Below are positions 16,004 to 24,241 of a stretch of 64,000 nucleotides of DNA, one piece after another (position 1 is the stretch's first letter; every line of letters starts with the position of its first letter). A program made the translations under genes and the position numbers. Origin of the DNA: CAVREM01 sp963728825 (GTDB lineage: Bacteria > Acidobacteriota > Vicinamibacteria > Vicinamibacterales > CAVVIG01); the NCBI GenBank assembly GCA_963728825.1, contig CAVSLA010000006.1, positions 310,001 to 374,000 on the forward strand, read 5' to 3'. The notes beneath the pieces are model-generated. The model did no database searches. It was not told where the DNA came from and saw nothing but the letters and a program-made list of their open reading frames with translations.

Positions 16004-16803
16004 GGACGGGGGGCGCTGGGGTAGATCCGATTGGCCGAGTCGGGCGAGCGCCGCGCCAGCGGGGTCAACCCGGCGCGCAGATGCACGCGGCGGATGACCA
16101 GCGCGTGCCACAGCAGCAGCAGATCGCGACCGGTCCGCAGCAGGCGGCGGAAGTTGAAGAACTGCGACTTGCCAAAGGCCCGGTGATAGTGATGGACGGG
16201 CACCTCGGCGACGCGAAACCCACCGTCCTGTACCTTCTTCATCATCTCGACGCAGATGATGCCGCTGGTTTTTTCCAGATTGATCCGCTCGAAGATCGTC
16301 CGGCGCATCAGGCGGAAGTCGCAATCGACGTCGCGCAACGTCAGTCCGAACAGGATGCTGACCGTGTAGTGGTAGACGCGGCCGATCACGATGCGGTGGA
16401 GTGGATCGGCGCGGCTGATCTTGTAGCCGTTCACCAGATCGACCTCGGGCGTCATCTTCGTCCAGAGGACCGCCAGCTCCGACGGGTCGTATTGCGCATC
16501 GCCGTCGGTGTAGAAAATCAGTTCCTTGGTGGCGGACCGGAATCCGGTCTGCAGCGCCGCTCCATAGTCGCGGTTGATCGGATGGTGGACCGCGCGAACC
16601 TGCGGATAGGTGCGCGCCAACTCGTCGGCGATCTCGGCGGTCCCGTCGGCGCTGCCGTCGTCGACCACGATGATCTCGAAATCCGGAGTCAGTTCGGCCG
16701 CCGCCTTCACCGCGCGGATCACCATGCTGGCGATGGTGCCGCTGTCGTTGTATGCGGGGAAGAAGACGCTCAGGCTCGGAGGTTTACCGGATGAGCGATC
16801 CAT
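16000..16803 (-). CDS. glycosyltransferase family 2
   Basis: A 267-residue GT-A-fold protein: nucleotide-binding SVFFPAYNDSGTIASM at the N-terminus, IIVVDDGSADGTAEIAD, HPINRDYGAALQTGF, and the metal-binding acidic motif YTDGDAQYDPSEL. These match the DPM1/DPG-like GT2 group that transfers sugars to polyprenyl phosphate or initiates glycans. A C-terminal basic/amphipathic segment follows, without two clear transmembrane helices. It is co-transcribed with the epimerase (4-bp overlap) and lies 12 bp downstream of the other GT2 gene. Confidence 0.88.
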   Translation of the reverse strand: MDRSSGKPPSLSVFFPAYNDSGTIASMVIRAVKAAAELTPDFEIIVVDDGSADGTAEIADELARTYPQVRAVHHPINRDYGAALQTGFRSATKELIFYTDGDAQYDPSELAVLWTKMTPEVDLVNGYKISRADPLHRIVIGRVYHYTVSILFGLTLRDVDCDFRLMRRTIFERINLEKTSGIICVEMMKKVQDGGFRVAEVPVHHYHRAFGKSQFFNFRRLLRTGRDLLLLWHALVIRRVHLRAGLTPLARRSPDSANRIYPSAPRP

Positions 16804-16815
16804 GTAAAAAAGCCG

Positions 16816-17535
16816 TTAAACGATAGCACGAAAAGGCCTGAACACGAGGCGCCACGGCGTGATCGCCGACTCGATCAGCACCCGCCGCGAGACCTTGGAT
16901 TCCCCCTCGCGCCGCTCGACGAAGGTGATCGGAACTTCGGCAATCCGGTACCCGCGCCGTGCGGCGCCGAACAACGTTTCGATCTGAAACGCGTAGCCGT
17001 CCGAGATGAAGCGATCGAGCGGGAGGGCGGCGAGTGTCTCACGCCGCCAGCAGCGGAAGCCGCTCGTACAGTCGCGCGGCTGCAGCCGAGTGATCCGTCG
17101 AACGTAGACGTTGGCAAACCGGCTGAGGATTTCGCGACGGCGCGGCCAGTTGACGATGGCGCCGCCCGGGATGTAGCGCGATCCGATCACGACGTCTGCG
17201 TCGGCGGCCGCGGCGAGGAGGGAGGGAATCTGGCCAGGATCGTGAGACAGATCGGCGTCCATCTGGCACACGAGCTCGATTGGTTCGGCGAGGGCGTGCT
17301 TGAAGCCGTCGACGTAGGCGCGGCCCAGACCCCGTCGGCCAGTCCGATGCATCACTTGAATCCGGCCCGGATATTCGGCAGCCAGCGACTCGGCGACATC
17401 GCCCGTGCCGTCCGGCGACGCATCGTCCACGACCAGCATGCGCACGTCCGGATGGACCATCAGGCCGGCGACCAGGACCGGCAGGTTGCCGCGCTCGTTG
17501 TAGGTCGGGACGACAACGATCGCGGAGACACTCAC
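16816..17535 (-). CDS. polyprenol-phosphate mannosyltransferase-like GT2
   Basis: A 239-residue GT2 protein starting at a GTG at 17535 so that the product begins at the conserved VVVPTYNERGNLPVLVAGL. Other landmarks: MLVVDDASPDGTGDVAESLA, GRRGLGRAYVDGFKHAL, the DxD-type QMDADLSHDP, SRYIPGGAIVNWPRRR and RDCTSGFRCWRRE. These are hallmarks of polyprenol monophosphomannose synthases (Ppm1/DPM1), which make Man-P-polyprenol from GDP-Man. No transmembrane domain is fused. First gene of the minus-strand glycan cluster. Confidence 0.88.
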   Translation of the reverse strand: MSVSAIVVVPTYNERGNLPVLVAGLMVHPDVRMLVVDDASPDGTGDVAESLAAEYPGRIQVMHRTGRRGLGRAYVDGFKHALAEPIELVCQMDADLSHDPGQIPSLLAAAADADVVIGSRYIPGGAIVNWPRRREILSRFANVYVRRITRLQPRDCTSGFRCWRRETLAALPLDRFISDGYAFQIETLFGAARRGYRIAEVPITFVERREGESKVSRRVLIESAITPWRLVFRPFRAIV

Positions 17536-17590
17536 TGTCTTCGCCCTTCGAAGCGGAGCGCCGAGATGACCGACGTGGGCCGGGCCGCCG

Positions 17591-18697
17591 TCATGTGGCG
17601 AATCGGAAGTTGATGATGTCGCCGTCCTGGACGAGGTACTCCTTTCCTTCGAGCCGGACCTCTCCATGATCGCGACATACGGCCATCGAGCCGCGGTTGA
17701 TCAGCGCGTCGTAGCTGACCACTTCCGCCCGGATGAAGCCGCGCGCGATATCGCTGTGGATTTCGCCCGCGGCCAGCTGCGCGGGCGTGCCTTTCGGGAT
17801 GGACCAGGCGCGGCACTCGTCTTCACCGACCGTGAAGAAGGAAATGTAGCCGAGCAGATCGTAGCTGGCGCGGATGACGCGGTCGAGTCCCGACTCGGCG
17901 AGGCCGAGATCGGCAAGAAAACTGCTGCGATCGGCAGCTTCGAGCTGGGCGATCTCGAGCTCGATCTTCGCGCAGACGGCGACCGCCGCGGTGCGCGCGT
18001 GCGAGAGAAAGGGCGTCAGCCCGGTCGCTTCGGCAGCCCGTTCGACGTGTGTCGCGCCTTGCCCGGCGGTCAGCTGCTGTTCATCGAGATTGATGACGAT
18101 GAGCAGCGGCTTTGCGGAGAGAAACTGGAAGCCGCGCAGCCGTTTCAAATCATCACCGTGCAGGTCGAGCGTGCGGAGCGATCGGCCCTCTTCGAGCGCT
18201 GTTCGGCAGAGGGCGACAACCTCGCGTTCGCGTTCGAGATCGGCTGATCGGCTTTTCTTCAGGTCTTTGTCGAGCCGCTCGAGGCGCCGCTCCGCGACGC
18301 CGAGGTCGGCGAGGATCAGCTCGTCCTCCATTCCCTGAGCGTCGCGCGCCGGGTTCACGGAACCGGCGGGATGCGGGCTGGTCGGATCCTGGAATGCCCG
18401 GACGACGTGGACCAGCGCGTCCGCGTTTTTGTAGGCAGCGACATCAACCAGCGTCTGGGCGGCGCTGGTCCCGCCCGGAGCCGCGAAGTCCGAGAACTCG
18501 ACGGTCGCCGGTACGTGTTTGCGCGGGTTGTACACCGAGGTGAGGCGATCGAGCCGGGCGTCGGGGACCTTCGATATCCCGATGGTCGCTTCGCCCTTGC
18601 CATGAGCGGCCCGTCCGGACTCTCTGGCGCTCGTCATCAACTGGAAAAGCGTGGTCTTTCCGCTGGATCCGAAACCTACGAGCGCCGCCTTCAGCAT
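17591..18697 (-). CDS. ychF: redox-regulated ATPase YchF (Obg family)
   Basis: A 368-residue Obg-family P-loop protein. G1 is AALVGFGSSGKTTLFQLM near the N-terminus; G3 appears as DFAAPGG. The NKxD element reads as IVINLDE, in line with YchF preferring ATP over GTP. The C-terminal TGS-like domain is seen in YISFFTVGEDECRAWSIPKG and EGKEYLVQDGDIINFRF. YchF/OLA1 binds ribosomes and modulates stress translation. It stands alone upstream of the 11-bp repeat region and is transcribed away from the dcw cluster. Confidence 0.92.
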   Translation of the reverse strand: MLKAALVGFGSSGKTTLFQLMTSARESGRAAHGKGEATIGISKVPDARLDRLTSVYNPRKHVPATVEFSDFAAPGGTSAAQTLVDVAAYKNADALVHVVRAFQDPTSPHPAGSVNPARDAQGMEDELILADLGVAERRLERLDKDLKKSRSADLEREREVVALCRTALEEGRSLRTLDLHGDDLKRLRGFQFLSAKPLLIVINLDEQQLTAGQGATHVERAAEATGLTPFLSHARTAAVAVCAKIELEIAQLEAADRSSFLADLGLAESGLDRVIRASYDLLGYISFFTVGEDECRAWSIPKGTPAQLAAGEIHSDIARGFIRAEVVSYDALINRGSMAVCRDHGEVRLEGKEYLVQDGDIINFRFAT

Positions 18698-18722
18698 GAC
18701 AAACCCCGCATCCTAGCATGCG

Positions 18723-18858
18723 TGCTCCGACGTTTCTCCGACCTCGGTCGGAGCGGTGTCGGAAGGAGGTCGGAGGCAGGTCGCAGCGAGGTCGCAGCCA
18801 TGTCGCAACGGTGCCGGAGCGGTGCCGGAGCGGTGTCAGAGCGGTGCCGGAGCTGGAG
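18723..18858. repeat. 11-bp tandem repeat region with inverted left arm
   Basis: From about 18746 to 18858 there are roughly ten degenerate 11-bp units, best seen as four consecutive CGGTGCCGGAG-type copies near 18810-18853. At 18724-18745 the same unit runs in reverse orientation; the junction CTCCGACC-TC-GGTCGGAG (18736-18753) is a perfect 8-bp palindrome with a 2-nt loop. It separates ychF from the mraZ promoter on the other strand. Confidence 0.85.
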
Positions 18859-18906
18859 GGCAGGGCGATGGAAAGGCGAAAATTTAGCGTAACTTACTGA
18901 TGTGCC

Positions 18907-18935
18907 TTGACATCGGGGGGATCGTCACCTACTAT
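18907..18935 (+). promoter_or_regulatory. sigma70-type promoter of the dcw operon
   Basis: TTGACA at 18907-18912, a 17-bp spacer, and TACTAT at 18930-18935: a perfect -35, optimal spacing and a 5/6 match to the -10 consensus. The predicted start (~18942) falls at the first MraZ-box-like repeat and ~33 nt before the mraZ GTG. This is the most convincing promoter in the window and would drive the mraZ-ftsZ cluster. Confidence 0.85.
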
Positions 18936-18940
18936 GCCGG

Positions 18941-18970
18941 TGGAAAATTGTGGTTGGAAGTGGAGTAGTG
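18941..18970 (+). promoter_or_regulatory. three MraZ-box-like direct repeats
   Basis: TGG-starting repeats occur exactly 10 bp apart at 18941 (TGGAAAATTG), 18951 (TGGTTGGAAG) and 18961 (TGGAGTAGTG), just after the -10 element. Published MraZ sites are short TGG-containing direct repeats with a 10-bp period upstream of mraZ (for example TGGGN repeats in E. coli). Placement downstream of the -10 fits autorepression. Spacing and location are observed; binding by MraZ is inferred. Confidence 0.7.
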
Positions 18971-18974
18971 TCGC

Positions 18975-19415
18975 GTGTTTAGGGGCAACGCGCCTGCTCG
19001 CATCGATGACAAGGGCCGACTCAAGGTGCCGAATGCCTTCCGTTCCTTGCTCGAAGGCAAGTACGGCCGAGAGCTCTTCTTGACGAGCGTGACGGGCGAA
19101 TACGTCCGCATGTACCCAATGCCCGTCTGGCTCGAAATCGAGCAGAAACTCGGCGAAATGCCGTCGACGCATCCTTCGCGACTCCGCTTCCTCGACCGCG
19201 TGAATTACTTCGGGCAGGCCGCGGAGCTCGACGTCCAGGGCCGGGTCCTCATCCCTGTCCGTCTTCGCGATGCCGCCACGATGACCGGCGACGTCGACGT
19301 CCTCGGACAGTTCAATTACCTCGACGTCTGGAATCACGAGCGCTTCCTGACCAAGCTGCAGCGCGAAGTGTATACCGACGATGACGCCCGCGCGCTGTCG
19401 GAGTTCGGCATTTGA
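18975..19415 (+). CDS. mraZ: transcriptional regulator MraZ
   Basis: A 146-residue protein starting at GTG with the classic MFRGNAPARIDDKGRLKVP. It carries two SpoVT/AbrB-like swapped-hairpin domains: ~5-50 (DDKGRLKVPNAF) and ~80-125 (ELDVQGRVLIPVRLRDAA, the second conserved DxxGR). MraZ forms a ring-shaped oligomer that binds repeats upstream of its own gene and regulates the division and cell-wall cluster. It is the first gene of that cluster here and overlaps rsmH by TTGA. Confidence 0.96.
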   Translation: MFRGNAPARIDDKGRLKVPNAFRSLLEGKYGRELFLTSVTGEYVRMYPMPVWLEIEQKLGEMPSTHPSRLRFLDRVNYFGQAAELDVQGRVLIPVRLRDAATMTGDVDVLGQFNYLDVWNHERFLTKLQREVYTDDDARALSEFGI

Positions 19416-20299
19416 CCAGGCACCTTCCCGTCCTGACGACCGCGGTGCTGCAGCATCTGCAGCCGGAGCGCGGCGGGCGGTTCGTCGACTGCACCGTCGG
19501 TCTCGGCGGCCATACCCGCGCGCTGCTCGAGGCGGGCGCGACGCGGATCCTCGGAATGGATCGCGATCCGCAGGCACTGGCGATCGCCCGGGAAACGCTC
19601 GCTCCCTGGACCGATCGCGTCGAGTTGGTCCACGCCGACTATCGCTCGATCGACGAGGTCCTCGATCGCCAGGGAATCACCCTGGTCGACGGGACGCTGG
19701 CAGATTTGGGCATCTCGTCGATGCAGCTCGAAGCAGACGGCCGCGGGTTCAGTTTTCAGCGCGACGAGCCGCTCGACATGCGAATGGACCAGACCTCCGG
19801 TGAAACGGCGGCCGATCTGGTGGCTCGGTCGACGGAGCGCGATCTCGCCGATGCGATCTTCGCCTACGGCGAAGAACGCTTCTCACGCCGCATCGCCCGC
19901 ACCATCGTCGAAGCGCGCGCCGACGCGCCGATCACCACGACCGGCCAGCTCGCCGCCCTCGTTCGCCGGTCGGTGCCACGCCGCGGCTACTCACGCATCG
20001 ATCCGGCGACGCGCACCTTCCAGGCGTTGCGCATCTGGGTCAACCGCGAGCTGGAGGGGCTCGATCGTTTCATCGAGGCGGCCGCCCGCCGCCTGCGGGC
20101 CGGCCGGCGGCTCGTGATGATCACGTTCCACTCGCTCGAAGACCGCATCGTGAAACACACCTTTCGAGCGCTCGCGCGCGGCGACCACGCAGTGATCAGA
20201 ATCCTGACCAAGAAACCGTTGCTGCCGAGCGACGACGAAGTGCGCAGCAATCCCCGGGCGCGCAGCGCCAAGCTGCGCGCTGCCGAACGTCTCGCATGA
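19412..20299 (+). CDS. rsmH: 16S rRNA (cytosine1402-N4)-methyltransferase RsmH
   Basis: A 295-residue SAM methyltransferase. Motif I is FVDCTVGLGGHTRALLEAGA, followed by ILGMDRDPQALAIARE; the catalytic/substrate region reads GTLADLGISSMQLEADGRGF; the C-terminal block is LVMITFHSLEDRIVKHTF. RsmH methylates N4 of C1402 in the ribosomal P-site. It starts at TTG overlapping the mraZ stop and is followed 14 bp later by ftsL, as in most dcw clusters. Confidence 0.96.
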   Translation: MTRHLPVLTTAVLQHLQPERGGRFVDCTVGLGGHTRALLEAGATRILGMDRDPQALAIARETLAPWTDRVELVHADYRSIDEVLDRQGITLVDGTLADLGISSMQLEADGRGFSFQRDEPLDMRMDQTSGETAADLVARSTERDLADAIFAYGEERFSRRIARTIVEARADAPITTTGQLAALVRRSVPRRGYSRIDPATRTFQALRIWVNRELEGLDRFIEAAARRLRAGRRLVMITFHSLEDRIVKHTFRALARGDHAVIRILTKKPLLPSDDEVRSNPRARSAKLRAAERLA

Positions 20300-20313
20300 G
20301 GACGTCCTGAGCC

Positions 20314-20703
20314 ATGCCTGAGCCATTCGAATACGCGATCAAGAAGGACGTCCGCAACAACCCGATCGTCCGGGAAGTCGACGAGGCGCGGCACCGGGAG
20401 TTGTGGAAATCGGTCGGCCTCGCGGCGTTCCTGGTCATCGTCCTGCTGTTCTCGGCCTGGCAGCACTTCGAGCTGCTGCGGCACGGCTACCGTGTCGAGC
20501 AGATGCAGCGCGAGCGCGCCGCCGAAGAAGAAGCCGCGCGCCATCTCCGCCTGGAGATCGACACGCTGCGTGCGCCGCAGCGGATCGAGGCGCTGGCCAC
20601 CCGACGACTGCGGCTGGTTGCCCCGTCGAAGGACGAGGCGGTGGTCATCGAGCGCGTCGTCCCCAGCGATCCGCCCGCATCCTCGGTCGTGGCGCGGCGC
20701 TAG
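20314..20703 (+). CDS. ftsL: cell division protein FtsL-like
   Basis: A 129-residue bitopic protein: a ~30-residue charged cytoplasmic N-terminus, one transmembrane helix (VGLAAFLVIVLLFSAWQHF, about residues 35-53), then a coiled-coil segment (VEQMQRERAAEEEAARHLRL) and a short periplasmic tail. FtsL proteins are too divergent to name by motif; the call rests on topology, coiled coil, size and position between rsmH and ftsI. It would pair with an FtsB/DivIC partner to activate FtsWI. Confidence 0.85.
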   Translation: MPEPFEYAIKKDVRNNPIVREVDEARHRELWKSVGLAAFLVIVLLFSAWQHFELLRHGYRVEQMQRERAAEEEAARHLRLEIDTLRAPQRIEALATRRLRLVAPSKDEAVVIERVVPSDPPASSVVARR

Positions 20704-20706
20704 CCC

Positions 20707-22725
20707 ATGCGACCGGCGTCCTTCGATTGGCGAGCGACACTGAAGCGACGGCTGATCGTCGCCGTGAGCGGGCTCTGCCTCTGGGCGGGCGCTATCGAAG
20801 TCCGTCTGGCCTATCTCCAGACGGTGATGCGTCCCGACCTGCAGGCCCGCGCCGAGAGTCAGCACAAACGGACACCGCCGGCGCCGGCCAAGCGCGGCGA
20901 TCTGGTTGATCGCCGCGGCAACGTCCTGGCGACCAGCGTCGACGCTGACTCGATCTATGCCGTGCCCTCCGAGCTGAAGGACCGTGAGCAGACGGTCAAT
21001 CGACTGTGTCAGGCGCTCGGCGACTGCACGGCCGTGGAGCGCCAGCGGCTGCTCGCTCGCTTCAGCAATCAACGCGCATTCGCCTACGTGCGCCGTCGGA
21101 TTGCGCCGGACGCGGCGCGCCGCATTGCCGCGCTCGATCTCGACGGCGTCGGCTTCATCAAGGAAAGCCGCCGCTTCTACCCGAACACTCAGCTCGCCGC
21201 GCATCTGCTCGGCTATGTCGGCACCGATAACAAAGGGCTGAACGGCATCGAATCCGCCTACGACTCGCAAATCCGCGGCAAAGACGGCACGATGCTCGTC
21301 ACCACCGACGCGCGCGGCCACGTCTTCAGCCGCGTCGAGCGGCCGCCGACCGCTGGATCGTCGATCGAGCTGACCATCGACAAGTACCTGCAGTACATCG
21401 CCGAGCGCGAGCTGCGCGCCGGCGTCGCCGAGAATCGGGCCGCCGGCGGGTCGGTCATCATCATGGACCCGGCGAGCGGTGAAATCCTGGCGATGGCCAA
21501 CGAGCCGACGTTCAACCCCAACGTCTTCGGCGAATCGTCTGAAGCGGCGCGCCGCAACCGTGCCGTGCAGGATCTCTACGAGCCCGGCTCGACCTTCAAG
21601 ATCGTGACGGCATCGGCCGCCATCGAGGAACGGGTGATGCCGACCACCGCGCTGATCGACACCAGTCCGGGCATCCTGCACATCCGGCCAGGCCGGTTCA
21701 TCGACGAGTTCCGCGGCGCGAACCACGGCGTGCTGTCGTTCACCGACGTCATGGTCAAGTCGAGCAACGTCGGCGCAGTGAAGATTGGCTTCAGGATCGG
21801 CGCGGAGCGGTTCAGCCGCTACGTCGACCGGTTCGGCTTCGGCCGGCCGGTGTCGCCCGACTTTCCCGGTGAAAGTCCCGGCATCGTCTGGAGCGCCGAC
21901 AAGTGGACCGACGACGCGATTGCCTCGGTGTCGATGGGCTATCAGGTGGGCGTGACGCCTCTGCAGATGGTGGCTGCCGTCAGCGCCGTCGCCAACGGCG
22001 GCGAACTGATCGAACCGCGCATCGTTCGCGCGGTCTACCGCGACAGCCGGCGATATGCGGTCAAGCCCAAGGTGTTGAGGCGGCCAATCGAGCAGAGCAC
22101 CGCCGCGGCGGTGACGACCATCATGGAGGCAGTGGTCACCGACGGCACCGCCAAGCTTGCTCAGCTCGACGGCTACACCGTCGCCGGAAAGACTGGAACG
22201 GCGTCTAAGCTGATCGGCGGCCGCTATTCGGCGTCGGAAAACAACGTGTCGTTCGTCGGCTTCGTGCCGTCCCGCAAGCCGGCCGTCAGCATCATCGTGA
22301 TGATCGACGCGCCTCATGCCAACGGCAACAGCGGCGGCGGCGTCGCGGCGCCGATCTTCCGGCGCATCGCCGAGCCCACGATGCGCTACCTGGGCATTGC
22401 GCCGACGATCAACCCGGCGCCGCCGGTCCTGATCCGGCGAAGTGAGCCGGCGCGCCTTGCCGCTCAACCGGTGGTCAATCAGGCGCCGGTCGTCAGCCTG
22501 GTCTCGAACAGCAATTCCCAGACGATTCCCGACGTACGTGGCCTGAGCGCTCGAGATGCCATGCGGACGCTCATGAAGCTCGGGTTGTCGGTACGCCTTT
22601 CGGGACAGGGATTCGTGCTGGCCCAGCACCCGCCGCCCGGCACTCCCTTCGAGGGCGGCGAAACGTGCCGTCTCGAGCTCGGTCGCAAACCCGCAGTCGT
22701 TCAGACATCGGACCCGCAGCCATGA
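20707..22725 (+). CDS. ftsI: penicillin-binding protein 3 / FtsI transpeptidase with PASTA domain
   Basis: A 672-residue class B PBP. It has an N-terminal membrane anchor (about residues 15-35), a PBP dimerisation domain beginning at KRGDLVDRRGNVLATSVD, and a transpeptidase domain with all three motifs: SxxK in EPGSTFKIVTA (S295), SxN as SSNVG, and KTG in AGKTGTASK. After the transpeptidase, a PASTA domain (about residues 605-660, IPDVRGLSARDAMRTLMKLG) may sense peptidoglycan or lipid II. It cross-links septal peptidoglycan with FtsW. Gap to ftsL is 3 bp; its stop overlaps murE (ATGA). Confidence 0.95.
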   Translation: MRPASFDWRATLKRRLIVAVSGLCLWAGAIEVRLAYLQTVMRPDLQARAESQHKRTPPAPAKRGDLVDRRGNVLATSVDADSIYAVPSELKDREQTVNRLCQALGDCTAVERQRLLARFSNQRAFAYVRRRIAPDAARRIAALDLDGVGFIKESRRFYPNTQLAAHLLGYVGTDNKGLNGIESAYDSQIRGKDGTMLVTTDARGHVFSRVERPPTAGSSIELTIDKYLQYIAERELRAGVAENRAAGGSVIIMDPASGEILAMANEPTFNPNVFGESSEAARRNRAVQDLYEPGSTFKIVTASAAIEERVMPTTALIDTSPGILHIRPGRFIDEFRGANHGVLSFTDVMVKSSNVGAVKIGFRIGAERFSRYVDRFGFGRPVSPDFPGESPGIVWSADKWTDDAIASVSMGYQVGVTPLQMVAAVSAVANGGELIEPRIVRAVYRDSRRYAVKPKVLRRPIEQSTAAAVTTIMEAVVTDGTAKLAQLDGYTVAGKTGTASKLIGGRYSASENNVSFVGFVPSRKPAVSIIVMIDAPHANGNSGGGVAAPIFRRIAEPTMRYLGIAPTINPAPPVLIRRSEPARLAAQPVVNQAPVVSLVSNSNSQTIPDVRGLSARDAMRTLMKLGLSVRLSGQGFVLAQHPPPGTPFEGGETCRLELGRKPAVVQTSDPQP

Positions 22726-24236
22726 CCTGGGCCGAGCTGCACGGAGTGCTTCGCGGTAAGGGGTTGATTCGCGCCGACGACGCGATGCGGGCGGAGGCGG
22801 CGGTGGGCGCCGTCCGATCGATCGCCTACGACTCACGACAGGTCCAACGCGGCGATGTGTTCGTGGCCTTGAAGGGCGTTCACGCCGACGGCACCCAGTT
22901 CGTCCGGGACGCGATCGAGCGCGGCGCGGTCGCGGTCGTCGCCGAACAGCCGGCTCCGGACGGTGTCTCGGTGGCCTGGGCGATCGTCGAGAACGCGCGA
23001 TATGCACTCGCCGTGCTGGCGGCCGCCTTCTACCGGCATCCCAGCGCGGAGATGCAGGTGATAGGCATCACCGGCACCAACGGCAAGACGACGACCGCCT
23101 ACCTCATCGCGTCGATTTTCGAAGCGGCCGGGTTGCGATGCGGTCTGCTGGGGACGGTTGCCTATCGCATCGGGTCCGAGCAGCGCGATGCGACCCGGAC
23201 GACACCCGAAGCGCCCGATCTGCAGGCGATGCTTCGGGAAATGGTCGATCGCGGCTGTCAGGCGTGCGCGATGGAGGTGTCCTCGCACGCGCTCTCGCTG
23301 CGGCGGGCCGACGCCATGACGTTTGCCGCCGGCGTGTTTACCAACCTGACCCGGGATCACCTCGACTTCCACGCCGACATGGAGGACTACTTCCAGGCGA
23401 AGCGTCGGCTGTTCGAGCTGTTGCCGCGCACCGCGCCGAGCCTCATCAACCTCGACGACCCTCGAGGTGACAGCCTGGCCGACGCCGGCGGCAGGCCGGT
23501 GAGCTACGCCATCAACCGCCCGGCGGACATTTCGCCGGGCGCGCTGTCGTTTTCACTCGAGGGTCTGCAGTTCGACGTGCGCACGCCGCGCGGCACGGTC
23601 CGCGTGACGTCACGGCTGGTCGGCCGCCCCAACGTCTACAACATCCTCGCGGCCGTCGCGACCGGGACAGCGCTCGACTTGTCATTCGACGCGATCGAGC
23701 GCGGCATCGCGGCCCTCGACGGCGTCCCCGGCCGTTTTCAAGTCGTGTCGAGCGCCAAGGATGAAGTCACTGTCGTCATCGACTACGCACACACCGACGA
23801 CGCGCTTCGCAACCTCCTGGAGACCGCGCGTCCGCTGGCGCGCGGACGGCTGATCACGGTGTTCGGCTGCGGGGGCGATCGCGATCGGACGAAGCGGCCG
23901 CTGATGGGGGCCGTCGCCGGTCGCCTGAGCGACGTCATCGTGATCACCTCTGACAATCCACGTGGCGAGGACCCGGCGCGGATCATCGAAGAGATTCAAC
24001 GCGGGCTGACGCCGGACACGCGGCGCGACAGCGCCCAGCGCCTGCTGGCGATCGCCGATCGGCGATCGGCCATCACGTCCGCCGTCGAGCTGGCCCAGCC
24101 GGGCGACCTCGTGCTGGTCGCCGGCAAGGGACACGAGAAGTACCAGGTGATCGGTGCCGACGTGCTGCCATTCGATGATGTCGCCGTCGCGCGTGAAGCG
24201 CTCGATCGCAGGCGGACCAACTCCGGTGTTGTCTAG
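22722..24236 (+). CDS. murE: UDP-MurNAc-tripeptide synthetase MurE
   Basis: A 504-residue Mur ligase. The start at 22722 overlaps the ftsI stop and gives MTWAELHGVLRGKGL. The N-terminal domain has SIAYDSRQVQRGDVFVALKG. The ATP-binding loop is VIGITGTNGKTTTAYLIAS; GTVAYRIG and TTPEAPDLQAMLREM are typical of MurE. The C-terminal part has DYAHTDDALRNLLETARPL, FGCGGDRDRTKRPLMG and SDNPRGEDP; D-N-P-R is the signature of meso-diaminopimelate-adding MurE, so an mDAP-type peptidoglycan is expected. MurF, which normally follows, is absent. Confidence 0.96.
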   Translation: MTWAELHGVLRGKGLIRADDAMRAEAAVGAVRSIAYDSRQVQRGDVFVALKGVHADGTQFVRDAIERGAVAVVAEQPAPDGVSVAWAIVENARYALAVLAAAFYRHPSAEMQVIGITGTNGKTTTAYLIASIFEAAGLRCGLLGTVAYRIGSEQRDATRTTPEAPDLQAMLREMVDRGCQACAMEVSSHALSLRRADAMTFAAGVFTNLTRDHLDFHADMEDYFQAKRRLFELLPRTAPSLINLDDPRGDSLADAGGRPVSYAINRPADISPGALSFSLEGLQFDVRTPRGTVRVTSRLVGRPNVYNILAAVATGTALDLSFDAIERGIAALDGVPGRFQVVSSAKDEVTVVIDYAHTDDALRNLLETARPLARGRLITVFGCGGDRDRTKRPLMGAVAGRLSDVIVITSDNPRGEDPARIIEEIQRGLTPDTRRDSAQRLLAIADRRSAITSAVELAQPGDLVLVAGKGHEKYQVIGADVLPFDDVAVAREALDRRRTNSGVV

Positions 24237-24241
24237 AAGCG

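Noticed and set aside
19987..23007. A 1006-codon open frame on the minus strand opposite rsmH/ftsI/murE
   Set aside because: It is a shadow of GC-rich codon use on the other strand; the product is Arg/His/Asp-rich low complexity with no domain, while the plus-strand genes are unmistakable.
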